64,000 nt of DNA from Streptomyces seoulensis (GTDB lineage: Bacteria > Actinomycetota > Actinomycetes > Streptomycetales > Streptomycetaceae), in the NCBI RefSeq assembly GCF_004328625.1, contig NZ_CP032229.1, positions 3,100,001 to 3,164,000 of the forward strand. Direction: 5' to 3'. Numbering within the stretch: position 1 is the first letter of the stretch; each line of letters starts with the position of its first letter. This document shows positions 51,239-60,005 of the stretch, in pieces. Below the pieces are notes generated by a model. That model was not told the origin of the DNA, did no database searches, and saw nothing but the letters and a program-made list of their open reading frames with translations. Position numbers and translations under genes: made by a program.

Positions 51239-51769
51239 GTGGCCGAGCAGCTGTACGCCACCCTGAAGACCAACCACGGCGACATCAAGATCAGGCTGTT
51301 CCCGAACCACGCGCCGGCCACGGTCAGGAACTTCGTCGAACTGGCCCAGGGCGAGCGCTCCTGGAAGCACCCGGGAACCGGCGTCGAGAGCACGGACCGG
51401 CTCTACGACGGCACCACCTTCCACCGGGTGATCAGCGGCTTCATGCTCCAGGGCGGTGACCCGCTCGGCACCGGCATCGGCGGCCCCGGCTATCAGTTCC
51501 CGGACGAGTTCCACCCCGACCTGTCCTTCAACAAGCCCTATCTGCTCGCCATGGCCAACGCCGGGCCGGGCACCAACGGCTCGCAGTTCTTCATCACGGT
51601 CTCCCCGACCACCTGGCTGAACCGCAAGCACACCATCTTCGGCGAGGTCGCCGACCCGGCCGGCCAGAAGGTCGTCGACGCCATCGCCGCCGTTCCCACC
51701 GGCCGCAACGACCGCCCCCTGGAGGACGTGGTGATCGAGTCCGTCGTGGTGGAGAAGACCGAAGGCTGA
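51239..51769 (+). CDS. Cyclophilin-type peptidyl-prolyl cis-trans isomerase
   Basis: A 176-residue cyclophilin with no signal peptide, so cytoplasmic. Catalytic Arg63 is in TTFHRVISGFMLQGGD; the segments GTNGSQFFIT and LNRKHTIFGEV are conserved. In S. coelicolor the equivalent is a cyclosporin-binding cyclophilin of the CypA type. GTG start at 51239 with GGAAGG upstream. A rhomboid gene follows 119 bp later. Confidence 0.94.
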   Translation: MAEQLYATLKTNHGDIKIRLFPNHAPATVRNFVELAQGERSWKHPGTGVESTDRLYDGTTFHRVISGFMLQGGDPLGTGIGGPGYQFPDEFHPDLSFNKPYLLAMANAGPGTNGSQFFITVSPTTWLNRKHTIFGEVADPAGQKVVDAIAAVPTGRNDRPLEDVVIESVVVEKTEG

Positions 51770-51888
51770 CCCGCGACCGGGGAATCCGGCGCGGGGAACC
51801 AAATGCCCCGCTCGTCCGTAAGGATGGGCGGGGGCGGTGCCGCGCCCCCGGAGTGACGGCGCACGGCGCGAGGGACGAAGGGGATCTC

Positions 51889-52794
51889 ATGGACCAGGCA
51901 GCGGCCGACGTCCCGGGCGCCCGCAGCGTGCCCGTCTGCTACCGGCACCCGGACCGCGAGACCGGCGTGCGCTGCACCCGCTGCGACCGGCCGATCTGCC
52001 CCGAGTGCATGGTCGACGCCTCTGTCGGTTTCCAGTGCCCCGACTGTGTGCGCGGCGGTGCCTCCGCGTCCGGCTCGGGCGGCGCCGCGTCCGCCCCCGC
52101 CGACAACCGCCCCCGCACCCTCGCGGGCGGCACCCTCACCCGCGACCCCCGGCTGGTCACCAAGGTCCTCATCGGGCTGAACCTGGCCCTCTTCCTGGTG
52201 AAGCTCTCCCTGGGCGACGTCTTCACCAACCAGTTCGACCTGATCGGCCGCGCCTACGCACCCCACCTCACCGGTATCCAGGGCGTCGCCGAGGGCCAGT
52301 GGTACCGCCTGCTGACCTCGATGTTCCTGCACGGCGGGTATGTGCACATCCTGTTCAACATGCTCAGCCTATGGTGGATCGGCGGCCCGCTGGAAGGCGC
52401 CCTCGGCCGCGCCCGCTACCTCACGCTGTATCTGGTGTGCGGCCTGGCCGGCGGCGCGCTGACCTATCTGCTGGCCGCGCCCAACCAGCCCTCGCTGGGT
52501 GCCTCCGGTGCGATCTTCGGCCTGTTCGGCGCCACCGCCGTCCTGCTGCGCCGCCTGCGGTACGACATGCGGCCGGTCATCGTGCTGTTGGTGGTCAACC
52601 TGATCATCACGTTCGGGGTGCCGGGCATCGCCTGGCAGGCGCACATCGGCGGCCTCGTCGCCGGTGTCGTGGTGGGGTACGCGATGATCCACGCCCCGCG
52701 CGAACGACGGGCGCTGATCCAGTACGGGGCCTGTGCGCTGGTGCTCCTGGTGGTGGCTGTACTCACCCTGGTGAGAACCCTCCAGCTCACCTGA
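51889..52794 (+). CDS. Rhomboid-family intramembrane serine protease with zinc-binding N-terminus
   Basis: A 301-residue protein. A small B-box-like zinc finger sits at about 20-55 (CYRHPDRETGVRCTRC, then CPECMVD and CPDC). Six hydrophobic helices follow. The serine nucleophile is in GASGAIFG (about 204-211), the partner His in WQAHIGG (near 250), and the HGGYVHILFNM segment is present, so the protease should be active. Substrate unknown. ATG at 51889 with GAAGGGGA upstream is preferred over the ATG at 51853. Confidence 0.92.
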   Translation: MDQAAADVPGARSVPVCYRHPDRETGVRCTRCDRPICPECMVDASVGFQCPDCVRGGASASGSGGAASAPADNRPRTLAGGTLTRDPRLVTKVLIGLNLALFLVKLSLGDVFTNQFDLIGRAYAPHLTGIQGVAEGQWYRLLTSMFLHGGYVHILFNMLSLWWIGGPLEGALGRARYLTLYLVCGLAGGALTYLLAAPNQPSLGASGAIFGLFGATAVLLRRLRYDMRPVIVLLVVNLIITFGVPGIAWQAHIGGLVAGVVVGYAMIHAPRERRALIQYGACALVLLVVAVLTLVRTLQLT

Positions 52795-52804
52795 GCCCCA
52801 ACTG

Positions 52805-53015
52805 TTGTCCACAGTCTGTGCCCGATCTTGTGCACACTGTGCGGGAACAACCGTGCCCCCTGTCGCTCGGATGAGAATCCGCAGGTCAGACAGGGGGCAT
52901 TACGTGGAGCGCCGGTCGTCGGATGGTGTTTCCGGCGTCAACCGGGGATTAGTTATCCACAGATCGTATTCCTTTTCCCCAGGGGGGTGTGGATATTTCG
53001 TTGGCCTGTGGATAA
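52805..53015. other. Cluster of five DnaA-box-like sequences between convergent genes
   Basis: TTGTCCACA (52805-52813, perfect), TTGTGCACA (52828-52836), TTATCCACA (52953-52961), and inverse boxes TGTGGATAT (52988-52996) and TGTGGATAA (53007-53015). All lie in the 280-bp gap between the rhomboid gene (+) and crgA (-), whose 3' ends face each other. No coding sequence is supported in the gap. High-affinity DnaA-box clusters outside oriC that limit initiation have been described in S. coelicolor. Confidence 0.65.
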
Positions 53016-53074
53016 CTCAGGGGAGGGTCGTGGGCAGAGGTCGCCGGAACCGGGTCCGGTGGGCTATGAGCCGG

Positions 53075-53329
53075 TCACTTCCACTGGGTGGAGACGCCGA
53101 AGCCCGCCGCGATGAAGCCGAAGCCGACGACGATGTTCCAGTTGTCCAGGCTGTCGATCGGCAGCGAGCCGTCGGTCACGTAGAACACCACGATCCACGC
53201 CAGGCCGATGAGGAACATCGCCAGCATGACGGGCGCGACCCAGGCGCTGTTGGTGAGCTTGATGGCCTGCGCCTGCTTGACCGGCGGCGGCGTGTAATCG
53301 GCCTTCTTGCGGATACGTGACTTCGGCAC
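53075..53329 (-). CDS. crgA: Cell division protein CrgA
   Basis: An 84-residue membrane protein: basic N-terminus ([16 protein letters not shown]), then two transmembrane helices (about 30-51 and 64-80) with the conserved [20 protein letters not shown] and [16 protein letters not shown]. CrgA coordinates FtsZ-ring formation and sporulation septation in Streptomyces. GTG start with AGGAGAGACC upstream. It faces the rhomboid gene and is divergent from the DUF881 gene. Confidence 0.95.
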   Translation of the reverse strand: MPKSRIRKKADYTPPPVKQAQAIKLTNSAWVAPVMLAMFLIGLAWIVVFYVTDGSLPIDSLDNWNIVVGFGFIAAGFGVSTQWK

Positions 53330-53481
53330 GAAGGTCTCTCCTGTCGATGCGCTGCGTGACCGCGCAGGTGTCTGGGTCGAGCTCGGGGCAGCGTACAAGG
53401 GGTCGGCAAGGGCACACCGAGTGCTCCCCCGGACGTCCGTTAGCGTAGTGCTTCCGCGGCGCCGAAGGAGATAAGGGTACG

Positions 53482-54270
53482 TTGAGCAATTCTGCCGACT
53501 CCCGGGGGACGGGAGCAATGGGTTCCGGCCCGGGGCGCCGTCCGCGTTTCCGGCCGGTGCGGATTCTCACCGCCGGCGTCTTCGCGCTGGCCGGCCTCAT
53601 CTTCGTCACCAGCTTCAACACCGCCAAGGGCACCGACCTGCGCACGGACACCTCGCTGCTGAAGCTGTCGGACCTCATCCAGGAGCGCAGCAGGAAGAAC
53701 CAGGGCCTGGACGAGTCCAACGCCACACTGCGGCACAGCGTCGAGTCGCTCGCCGAGGGCGACGACGGCAGCACCCGCGCCCAGGACCAACGCCTCGGCG
53801 GGCTGGAGAAGAGCGCGGGCACCGAGCGGCTCACCGGCAAGGCGGTCACCGTCACCCTCAACGACGCCCCGCCCAACGCCACCGCCAAGCTCCCCGGCTA
53901 TCCCCCGCCGCAGCCCGACTACCTCGTCATCCACCAGCAGGACCTCCAGGCGGTCGTCAACGCGCTGTGGCACGGAGGTGCCCAGGGCATCAAGGTCATG
54001 GACCAGCGGCTGATCTCCACCAGCGCGGTCCGCTGCGTCGGCAACACCCTGATCCTCCAGGGCCGCGTCTACTCGCCCCCGTACAAGATCACCGCTGTGG
54101 GCGACCCGGAGCGGCTGAAGCAGGCGCTGGCCGCGAGCAAGGCGATCCAGAACTACATGGTGTACGTCAACGTGTACGGCCTCGGCTGGGACGTCGCCGA
54201 CGAGGGCACCGTCACGCTGCCCGGCTACACCGGCACCGTCGACCTGCACTACGCGACGCCCGTGAAGTAA
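53482..54270 (+). CDS. DUF881 family protein
   Basis: A 262-residue protein. One N-terminal transmembrane helix ([20 protein letters not shown], about 25-45) precedes an extracellular coiled region ([20 protein letters not shown]) and the DUF881 domain ([29 protein letters not shown] and the typical [22 protein letters not shown]). DUF881 proteins are found in actinobacterial and clostridial envelope or division loci. Start is TTG at 53482 with AAGGAG upstream; ATG at 53518 is an alternative. Confidence 0.85.
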   Translation: MSNSADSRGTGAMGSGPGRRPRFRPVRILTAGVFALAGLIFVTSFNTAKGTDLRTDTSLLKLSDLIQERSRKNQGLDESNATLRHSVESLAEGDDGSTRAQDQRLGGLEKSAGTERLTGKAVTVTLNDAPPNATAKLPGYPPPQPDYLVIHQQDLQAVVNALWHGGAQGIKVMDQRLISTSAVRCVGNTLILQGRVYSPPYKITAVGDPERLKQALAASKAIQNYMVYVNVYGLGWDVADEGTVTLPGYTGTVDLHYATPVK

Positions 54271-54466
54271 CAGCGCCCGAGGCGGCCGCGTCTCACCCGC
54301 CGACCGCTTGTTCGCGGTGCGAAACCGTTCCGCCCGTCATTGAGGTGATCGGCCCTGGGCCCCGTAAGTCCAGGTGTGCTCCAGGCACGCCGGTGACGGA
54401 CCCGGCGCCGTTAGTCTGGTGCCGTACGGCGTGAGTCAGGGGCCGTGGAGGAACGGAAGGGACGGC

Positions 54467-54628
54467 ATGTACGGCTGGATCTGGCGGCATCTGCCGGGCA
54501 ACGCGTTGGTGAGGGCACTGATCTCCCTCGTGCTCGTCCTGGCCGCGGTCTACGTCCTGTTCCAGTACGTGTTCCCGTGGGCGGAACCACTGCTGCCCTT
54601 CAACGATGTGACGGTGGACAACCAGTGA
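54467..54628 (+). CDS. Small membrane protein upstream of the amidotransferase gene
   Basis: A 53-residue protein with one central transmembrane helix (ALVRALISLVLVLAAVYVLF). Its stop codon overlaps the start of the following amidotransferase gene (GTGA), so the two are translationally coupled. ATG with GGAAGGGA upstream. I know of similar small proteins at this place in Streptomyces, but no function. Confidence 0.75.
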   Translation: MYGWIWRHLPGNALVRALISLVLVLAAVYVLFQYVFPWAEPLLPFNDVTVDNQ

Positions 54629-55266
54629 GCAGCGCCCGGATTCTCGTCGTCGACAACTACGACAGCTTCGTCTTCAACCTCGTCCAGTACCTCTACCAGC
54701 TCGGTGCCGAGTGCGAGGTGCTGCGCAACGACGAGGTGACCACCGCGCACGCCCAGGACGGGTTCGACGGCGTCCTCCTCTCGCCCGGACCGGGTACGCC
54801 CGAGGAGGCCGGGGTCTGCGTGGACATGGTCCGGCACTGCGCCGCGACCGGCGTCCCGGTCTTCGGGGTCTGCCTCGGCATGCAGTCGATGCAGGTCGCC
54901 TACGGCGGGGTGGTGGACCGGGCGCCCGAGCTGCTGCACGGCAAGACCTCGCCGGTGATCCACGAGGGGCGGGGCGTCTTCGCGGGCCTGCCGACGCCGT
55001 TCATCGCCACCCGGTACCACTCGCTGGCCGCCGAGCCGGCCACCGTGCCGGCCGAGCTGGAGGTCACCGCCCGTACCGAGGACGGCATCATCATGGGGCT
55101 GCGCCACCGTGAACTCCCGGTCGAGGGCGTGCAGTTCCACCCCGAGTCGGTGCTGACCGAGCACGGCCACCGGATGCTGGCCAACTGGCTCGCCGAGTGC
55201 GGCGACCGGGACGCGGTGGCGAGGTCGGCGGGGCTCGCCCCGGTGGTGGGCAGGGCCACGGCGTGA
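54625..55266 (+). CDS. Glutamine amidotransferase, aminodeoxychorismate/anthranilate synthase component II
   Basis: A 213-residue class I glutamine amidotransferase. Nucleophile Cys83 lies in GVCLGMQSMQ, and the His-Glu pair is in VQFHPESVL near residue 172. It supplies ammonia for p-aminobenzoate or anthranilate synthesis; the chorismate-binding partner (PabB or TrpE) is not in the window, so PabA and TrpG cannot be told apart. Both ends overlap neighbours: the 53-residue membrane protein gene upstream and the sortase gene downstream (GTGA at 55263). Confidence 0.9.
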   Translation: MSSARILVVDNYDSFVFNLVQYLYQLGAECEVLRNDEVTTAHAQDGFDGVLLSPGPGTPEEAGVCVDMVRHCAATGVPVFGVCLGMQSMQVAYGGVVDRAPELLHGKTSPVIHEGRGVFAGLPTPFIATRYHSLAAEPATVPAELEVTARTEDGIIMGLRHRELPVEGVQFHPESVLTEHGHRMLANWLAECGDRDAVARSAGLAPVVGRATA

Positions 55267-56336
55267 CCACCCCGCGCCCGGAACGCGAGGACGCGTACGG
55301 CGGGGTGCCGTACGGGTCCTACGGTCCGGCGTTCGTGGGCGCGGGCGATCCGGGGACGGCGCGGATGCCTGCCGTGGACCAGTACGGCGAGTACGAGGAT
55401 CAGCGCCCCGAACTCCCCCTGGAAGACCGGACGATGGCGCTCCGGATGCCCGGCGCGCCGGAGGGCGCGTACGGCTCGCTGAGCGCCTCCGCGGGCGCGG
55501 CGGGCATCGGCGGAGCCACCGGCGGGCGCGCGGCCCGCAGGAAGGCCGCCAAGCGGGGCGGCGGGCGGCGTGGCGGGGGACCCGAGGGGGCGCCGGCGTC
55601 CACGGACGGCCCGGCGCGGCCGCTGTCGCGGGTCGAGGCCCGCCGGCAGGCGCGGGCGCGCAAGCCGGGGGCGGCCGTCATGGTGAGCCGGGCGGTGGGC
55701 GAACTCTTCATCACCACCGGCGTGGTCATGCTGCTGTTCGTCACCTACCAGCTCTGGTGGACCAATGTCCGCGCGCACGCGCAGGCCGGCAGCGAGACCA
55801 GCCAGCTCCAGGACGACTGGGCCAACGGCAAGCGGGCGCCCGGGGTGTTCGAGCCGGGGCAGGGGTTCGCCATCCTGCACATCCCCAAGCTGGACGTGGT
55901 CGCGCCGATCGCGGAGGGCGTCAGCAACAAGAAGGTGCTCGACAAGGGGATGGTCGGGCACTACGGGGAAGCGCCGCTGAAGACGGCGATGCCGTACGAC
56001 AAGACCGGCAACTTCGGGCTCGCGGCGCACCGCAACACCCATGGGGAGCCTTTCCGTTACATCAACCGGCTGGTGGCGGGGGACGCGGTCGTGGTGGAGA
56101 CGCAGGACGAGTACTTCGTGTACAAGGTCGCGTCGATGCTGCCGGTGACTCCGCCGTCCAACACCAGCGTGCTGAATCCGGTGCCGCCGGGGTCGGGGTT
56201 CACCCGTGCGGGTCGGTACATCACCCTCACCACCTGCACGCCCGAGTTCACCAGCAAGTACCGGCTGATCGTCTGGGGCAAGATGGTCGAGGAACGCCCG
56301 CGCAGCAAGGGCAAGCCGGACGCGCTCATCCAGTAG
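55263..56336 (+). CDS. srtE: Class E sortase (first of two)
   Basis: A 357-residue sortase. A long Gly/Arg/Ala-rich cytoplasmic N-terminus (about 1-135) precedes a transmembrane anchor (ELFITTGVVMLLFVTYQLWW, about 145-165). The catalytic domain has His in FGLAAHRNTH (about 256), Cys in ITLTTCTPEF (about 324) and Arg in SKYRLIVWG (about 333). Class E sortases cut LAxTG signals and attach chaplins and other proteins to peptidoglycan in Streptomyces. The GTG overlaps the amidotransferase stop codon. Confidence 0.93.
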   Translation: MTTPRPEREDAYGGVPYGSYGPAFVGAGDPGTARMPAVDQYGEYEDQRPELPLEDRTMALRMPGAPEGAYGSLSASAGAAGIGGATGGRAARRKAAKRGGGRRGGGPEGAPASTDGPARPLSRVEARRQARARKPGAAVMVSRAVGELFITTGVVMLLFVTYQLWWTNVRAHAQAGSETSQLQDDWANGKRAPGVFEPGQGFAILHIPKLDVVAPIAEGVSNKKVLDKGMVGHYGEAPLKTAMPYDKTGNFGLAAHRNTHGEPFRYINRLVAGDAVVVETQDEYFVYKVASMLPVTPPSNTSVLNPVPPGSGFTRAGRYITLTTCTPEFTSKYRLIVWGKMVEERPRSKGKPDALIQ

Positions 56337-56369
56337 CGGCGGTCCGTCTCACCAGCAGAAGAGCCGAAC

Positions 56370-57131
56370 ATGGGCAGGGGATCTGTGGCAGCGACCGCCG
56401 ACGGCACCGAAGAGCACACGGCCGCGTCCGGCACGGGCGGGGGTCCGCCGCGGGGGCAGGGGCCCGTCGCGCGGGCGGTCAGCTTCCTCGGGGAACTCCT
56501 CATCACGGCCGGGGTGGTGCTCGGGCTGTTCGTCGTCTACTCGCTGTGGTGGACCAACGTCGTCGCCGACCGGCACGCCGACCGGCAGGCGGACAAGGTC
56601 CGCGACCACTGGGCGAACTCCGCGACCGGTCCCGGCGCGCTGGACACCAAGGACGGCATCGGCTTCCTGCACGTCCCGGCGATGCGCAACGGCGCGGTAC
56701 TCGTGGAGAAGGGCACCTCCACCGACGTCCTCGACGAGGGCGTGGCCGGCTACTACACCGACCCGGCCAAGGCCGCGCTCCCGATGACCGGCAAGAAGGG
56801 CAACTTCACCCTCGCCGCCCACCGCGACGGCCACGGCGCCAAGTTCCACAACATCGACAAGGTGCACGAGGGCGATCCGGTCGTCTTCGAGACCAAGGAC
56901 AAGTGGTACGTCTACAAGGTCTACTCGATCCTCCCCGAGACCTCGAAGTACAACGTCGACGTCCTCGCCCAGGTCCCGGAGGAGTCCGGCAAGACCAAGC
57001 CGGGCCACTACATCACCCTGACCACCTGCACCCCGGTCTACACCAGCCGCTACCGCTACATCGTCTGGGCCGAACTGGTCCGCACAGAAAAGGTAGACGC
57101 CGAGCGAACCCCTCCGGCGGAACTCGGCTGA
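56370..57131 (+). CDS. srtE: Class E sortase (second of two)
   Basis: A 253-residue paralogue of the preceding sortase, 33 bp downstream. It has a short N-terminal tail, a membrane anchor (ELLITAGVVLGLFVVYSLWW), His in FTLAAHRDGH, Cys in ITLTTCTPVY and Arg in SRYRYIVWA. In S. coelicolor two adjacent class E sortase genes act together in aerial development. A GTG at 56382 is an alternative start. Its stop codon abuts the stop of the convergent downstream gene (TGATCA). Confidence 0.93.
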   Translation: MGRGSVAATADGTEEHTAASGTGGGPPRGQGPVARAVSFLGELLITAGVVLGLFVVYSLWWTNVVADRHADRQADKVRDHWANSATGPGALDTKDGIGFLHVPAMRNGAVLVEKGTSTDVLDEGVAGYYTDPAKAALPMTGKKGNFTLAAHRDGHGAKFHNIDKVHEGDPVVFETKDKWYVYKVYSILPETSKYNVDVLAQVPEESGKTKPGHYITLTTCTPVYTSRYRYIVWAELVRTEKVDAERTPPAELG

Positions 57132-57707
57132 TCACCCCCGACGGCTCTCCAGCCGCCGCAACGCGTGATGCGTCCGCAACCGCCGCTCGATCCGCCACAC
57201 CCCGTCCCGCATCGCCACCAGCTCCCGCTGGTGCTCGCCCGAGGTCTCGATCAGCGCGTTGAACATCGGCACGACCGTCCTGCCGAGGACGTGTGTGATC
57301 CGCTGGTCGATCCGGTCGTCCAGCGCGGGACCGTCGAGCTGGGCACGGGACGCCTGCTCCACATCGAGAAGGTAGGCACGCACCTGCCGGGCGACCTCGC
57401 TGTCGCGCAGCAGCATGGCGATGTTGAGGACGGCTCGGCGGGAGTAGACCGTGAGGCTCCGACGGGCCTGTGGATAACTCCCCAACGAGAGTGACACGTT
57501 GTCACTCTCGAATTTCCGCAGGTCAGCGCCGCGCAGGACAGTCATGCCGTGAGCCGCCAGTTCTTCACGGTGCCGTCGGGCCAGCTGACGCACAGCCTCG
57601 ACGGTGACCCCGAAGTAGGTCGCCACCATCGCCGTCGTCACGTGCAGGCCGTCCGGAAGCAGGGAGAGGGTCTTCACCCGGTCCAGTACCTCGGTGCGGT
57701 CCAGCAC
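57132..57707 (-). CDS. Hypothetical protein with a helix-turn-helix-like N-terminus
   Basis: About 191 residues from a GTG at 57707; the frame is open to 57815, but that part overlaps the kinase terminator (57801-57835). An HTH-like segment (VTTAMVATYFGVTVEAVRQL) is followed by RGADLRKFES and the segment YSRRAVLNIAMLLRDSEVARQVRAYL, which resembles phage or plasmid antirepressor-like proteins. The C-terminus is helical and charged. Family membership not certain; start uncertain. It carries an isolated TGTGGATAA sequence at 57469. Confidence 0.65.
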   Translation of the reverse strand: MLDRTEVLDRVKTLSLLPDGLHVTTAMVATYFGVTVEAVRQLARRHREELAAHGMTVLRGADLRKFESDNVSLSLGSYPQARRSLTVYSRRAVLNIAMLLRDSEVARQVRAYLLDVEQASRAQLDGPALDDRIDQRITHVLGRTVVPMFNALIETSGEHQRELVAMRDGVWRIERRLRTHHALRRLESRRG

Positions 57708-57800
57708 GCTGGTGCGAGCGTCCGGGATTCCAGGACTACGGATTCGTCGATCATGCCCTGTCAACGACCTGCGGGCATATGAGGGCACGATCGGAAAACG

Positions 57801-57835
57801 GGACAGCCCCGGCACTGTGGGTGCCGGGGCTGTCC
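57801..57835 (-). terminator. Terminator of the PASTA kinase operon
   Basis: Perfect 15-base stem (57801-57815 with 57821-57835), loop TGTGG, 21 bp after the kinase stop, followed on the minus strand by CGTTTTCC. Confidence 0.85.
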
Positions 57836-57855
57836 GTTGGACGGAGTGGACGGGG

Positions 57856-59835
57856 TCAGCCGTTTTGGCCGCCGAAGATTCCGCCGAGGCCGCCGCCGTT
57901 GTTGCCCTGGCTGACGGTGATGAGGGTGATGGTGTCGCCCTTGTTGGCCGGGCCCGGGGGAGGGTTCTGCTGGACGACGGTGGAGTTCTCGTCGCCGGCG
58001 CCGGGACCCTGGGCGTTGACCTGGAGGCCGAGGCCCTGGAGGGTGTTGCGGGCGTCCTTCAGGGCCTGCTTGGTGACGTCCGGGATCTGGACCTGTTCCG
58101 GGGCGTCGTTCTTGCCGACGCTGATGGAGACCGGGGTGCCCTTCTTGACCTGGCGGCCGATCTCCGGGTTGGTGCCCTGGACCTTGCCGTTCTGGGCCGG
58201 GTCGGCCACGGGCTGGTCGTTGCAGGTCGGGGTGAGACCCGCGTCGGAGAGGGCGGCCTTGGCCTCGTCGCAGGACTTGCCCTTGACGTCCGGGATGGTG
58301 ACCTTCTCCTCGGCCTTGGCGACCGTCAGGGTGATCGTGGACCCCTTCTGCACCTGATTGCCGCCGGTGGGGTCCTGGTCGAGGACGTTGTCGGGGGTGT
58401 CGCTGGAGACGCGCGTCTCCTTCTTCACCGTGAGCTGGTAGTCGTCGCCTTCCAGCTTCTCCCGCGCCTCGTCGAAGGAGAGGCCGATGACACTCGGGAT
58501 CGTCACCTTGGGCGCGCCCGTGGAGACGACGAGGTCGATGGTGTCGTTCTTCTTGACGTCCGAGCCGGCCGTCGGGGTCTGCGAACAGATCTTGTTCTTG
58601 GGCTGGTTCTCACACGGCTTGCGCGTGATGTCACCCAGCTTCAGATCCGACGCCTCCGCCATCTTCCGGGCGTCCTCGACCGAGTTGCCCGCGAAGTTCG
58701 GCGCCGGGAAGGGCTTCTCGCTCTTGCCGGGGAACATCCACATGCCGATGAGCACCGCGCCGACCAGCACCAGCGCGGCCGCGACCGCGAGCAGGATCGT
58801 CGAGGTGTTGTTGCTGTTCTTCTTCTGCTGGCGCCGCCGGTCGGGCCGGTCGTCGTAGCCGTAGCCGCCGTCGTCCGGGTTCATCGGCGGGAGCATCGTG
58901 GTCGCCCCGGCCGGCTCCTGCCGCAGCGCGGTGGTCGCCTGGTCGTCCGCGTAGCCGTAGCCGACCGCGCTCATGGCCGCCGTCGCGCCGACGGGCTGGC
59001 CGTCGAGGCACGCCTCAATGTCGGCGCGCATCTCGTCGGCCGACTGGTAGCGGTAGTTCGGGTCCTTGGTCAGCGCCTTGAGGACGATCGCGTCCATCTC
59101 CGGCGTGATCTCGGGATCGAACACGCTCGGCGGCTGCGGCTCCTCGCGCACGTGCTGGTAGGCCACGGCCACCGGGGAGTCGCCGACGAACGGCGGACGG
59201 ACGGTCAGCAGCTCGTAGAGCAGGCAGCCCGTGGAGTACAGGTCGGACCGGGCGTCGACCTGCTCGCCCTTGGCCTGCTCCGGGGAGAGGTACTGGGCGG
59301 TGCCGATCACGGCCGCGGTCTGCGTCATCGTCATCCCGGAGTCGCCCATGGCGCGGGCGATGCCGAAGTCCATCACCTTGACCTGGCCGTTGCGGGTCAG
59401 CATGACGTTGGCCGGCTTGATGTCCCGGTGGACGATGCCGCTGCGGTGGGCGTACTCCAGACCCTGGAGGATGCCGATGGTCATCTCCATCGACCGCTCG
59501 GGCAGCAGCTTGCGCCCGGAGTGCAGCAGCTCACGGAGCGTGGAGCCGTCGACGTACTCCATCACGATGTACGGGATCGAGACCCCGTCGATGTAGTCCT
59601 CGCCCGTGTCGTAGACCGCGACGATCGCGGGATGGTTGAGCGAGGCGGCAGACTGGGCCTCCCGGCGGAACCGGGCCTGGAAGGACGGATCACGCGCGAG
59701 GTCCGCGCGCAGCGTCTTCACCGCCACGGTGCGGCCGAGGCGGGTGTCATGCGCGAGGTAGACCTCTGCCATGCCACCACGGCCGAGTACGTGGCCCAGC
59801 TCGTACCGGCCGCCTAGGCGACGCGGCTCTTCCAT
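57856..59835 (-). CDS. pknB: PASTA-domain serine/threonine kinase (PknB/StkP type)
   Basis: A 659-residue kinase. P-loop GRGGMAEVY, Lys40, H136-R137-D138 (HRDIKPAN), D156-F-G and GTAQYLSPEQ are intact. A juxtamembrane linker (about 275-340) leads to a transmembrane helix (LLAVAAALVLVGAVLIGMWM) and four extracellular PASTA domains that bind muropeptides or lipid II. The protein ends in a Gly/Asn-rich tail (GLGGIFGGQNG). It is in an operon with pbpA, the rodA/ftsW gene and the PP2C phosphatase, the standard actinobacterial wall-growth control cluster. Confidence 0.95.
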   Translation of the reverse strand: MEEPRRLGGRYELGHVLGRGGMAEVYLAHDTRLGRTVAVKTLRADLARDPSFQARFRREAQSAASLNHPAIVAVYDTGEDYIDGVSIPYIVMEYVDGSTLRELLHSGRKLLPERSMEMTIGILQGLEYAHRSGIVHRDIKPANVMLTRNGQVKVMDFGIARAMGDSGMTMTQTAAVIGTAQYLSPEQAKGEQVDARSDLYSTGCLLYELLTVRPPFVGDSPVAVAYQHVREEPQPPSVFDPEITPEMDAIVLKALTKDPNYRYQSADEMRADIEACLDGQPVGATAAMSAVGYGYADDQATTALRQEPAGATTMLPPMNPDDGGYGYDDRPDRRRQQKKNSNNTSTILLAVAAALVLVGAVLIGMWMFPGKSEKPFPAPNFAGNSVEDARKMAEASDLKLGDITRKPCENQPKNKICSQTPTAGSDVKKNDTIDLVVSTGAPKVTIPSVIGLSFDEAREKLEGDDYQLTVKKETRVSSDTPDNVLDQDPTGGNQVQKGSTITLTVAKAEEKVTIPDVKGKSCDEAKAALSDAGLTPTCNDQPVADPAQNGKVQGTNPEIGRQVKKGTPVSISVGKNDAPEQVQIPDVTKQALKDARNTLQGLGLQVNAQGPGAGDENSTVVQQNPPPGPANKGDTITLITVSQGNNGGGLGGIFGGQNG

Positions 59836-60005
59836 AGCTACTTACCAGCCCTCTCCGTCGGTCCCGCCCGGCACGGGTGTGCGCGGCCGGAGCTTCCGTC
59901 CGGGCCTACCGTACCCGGCTCGCTCTGTGTGACCTGGCCAAGCCGGTAACCCGATACCGGACCGGTACCGCAACGTGCGCCGATGTGAAGGCCACGTGAG
60001 CGGGT

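Noticed and set aside
57469..57477. Isolated DnaA-box sequence TGTGGATAA
   Set aside because: Single copy within a coding sequence; a 9-mer like this can occur by chance and has no neighbours.
59955..59967. Palindrome TACCGG-A-CCGGTA upstream of the PASTA kinase gene
   Set aside because: Short arms, common composition in this genome; shares letters with the 45091 repeat but no clear common motif.
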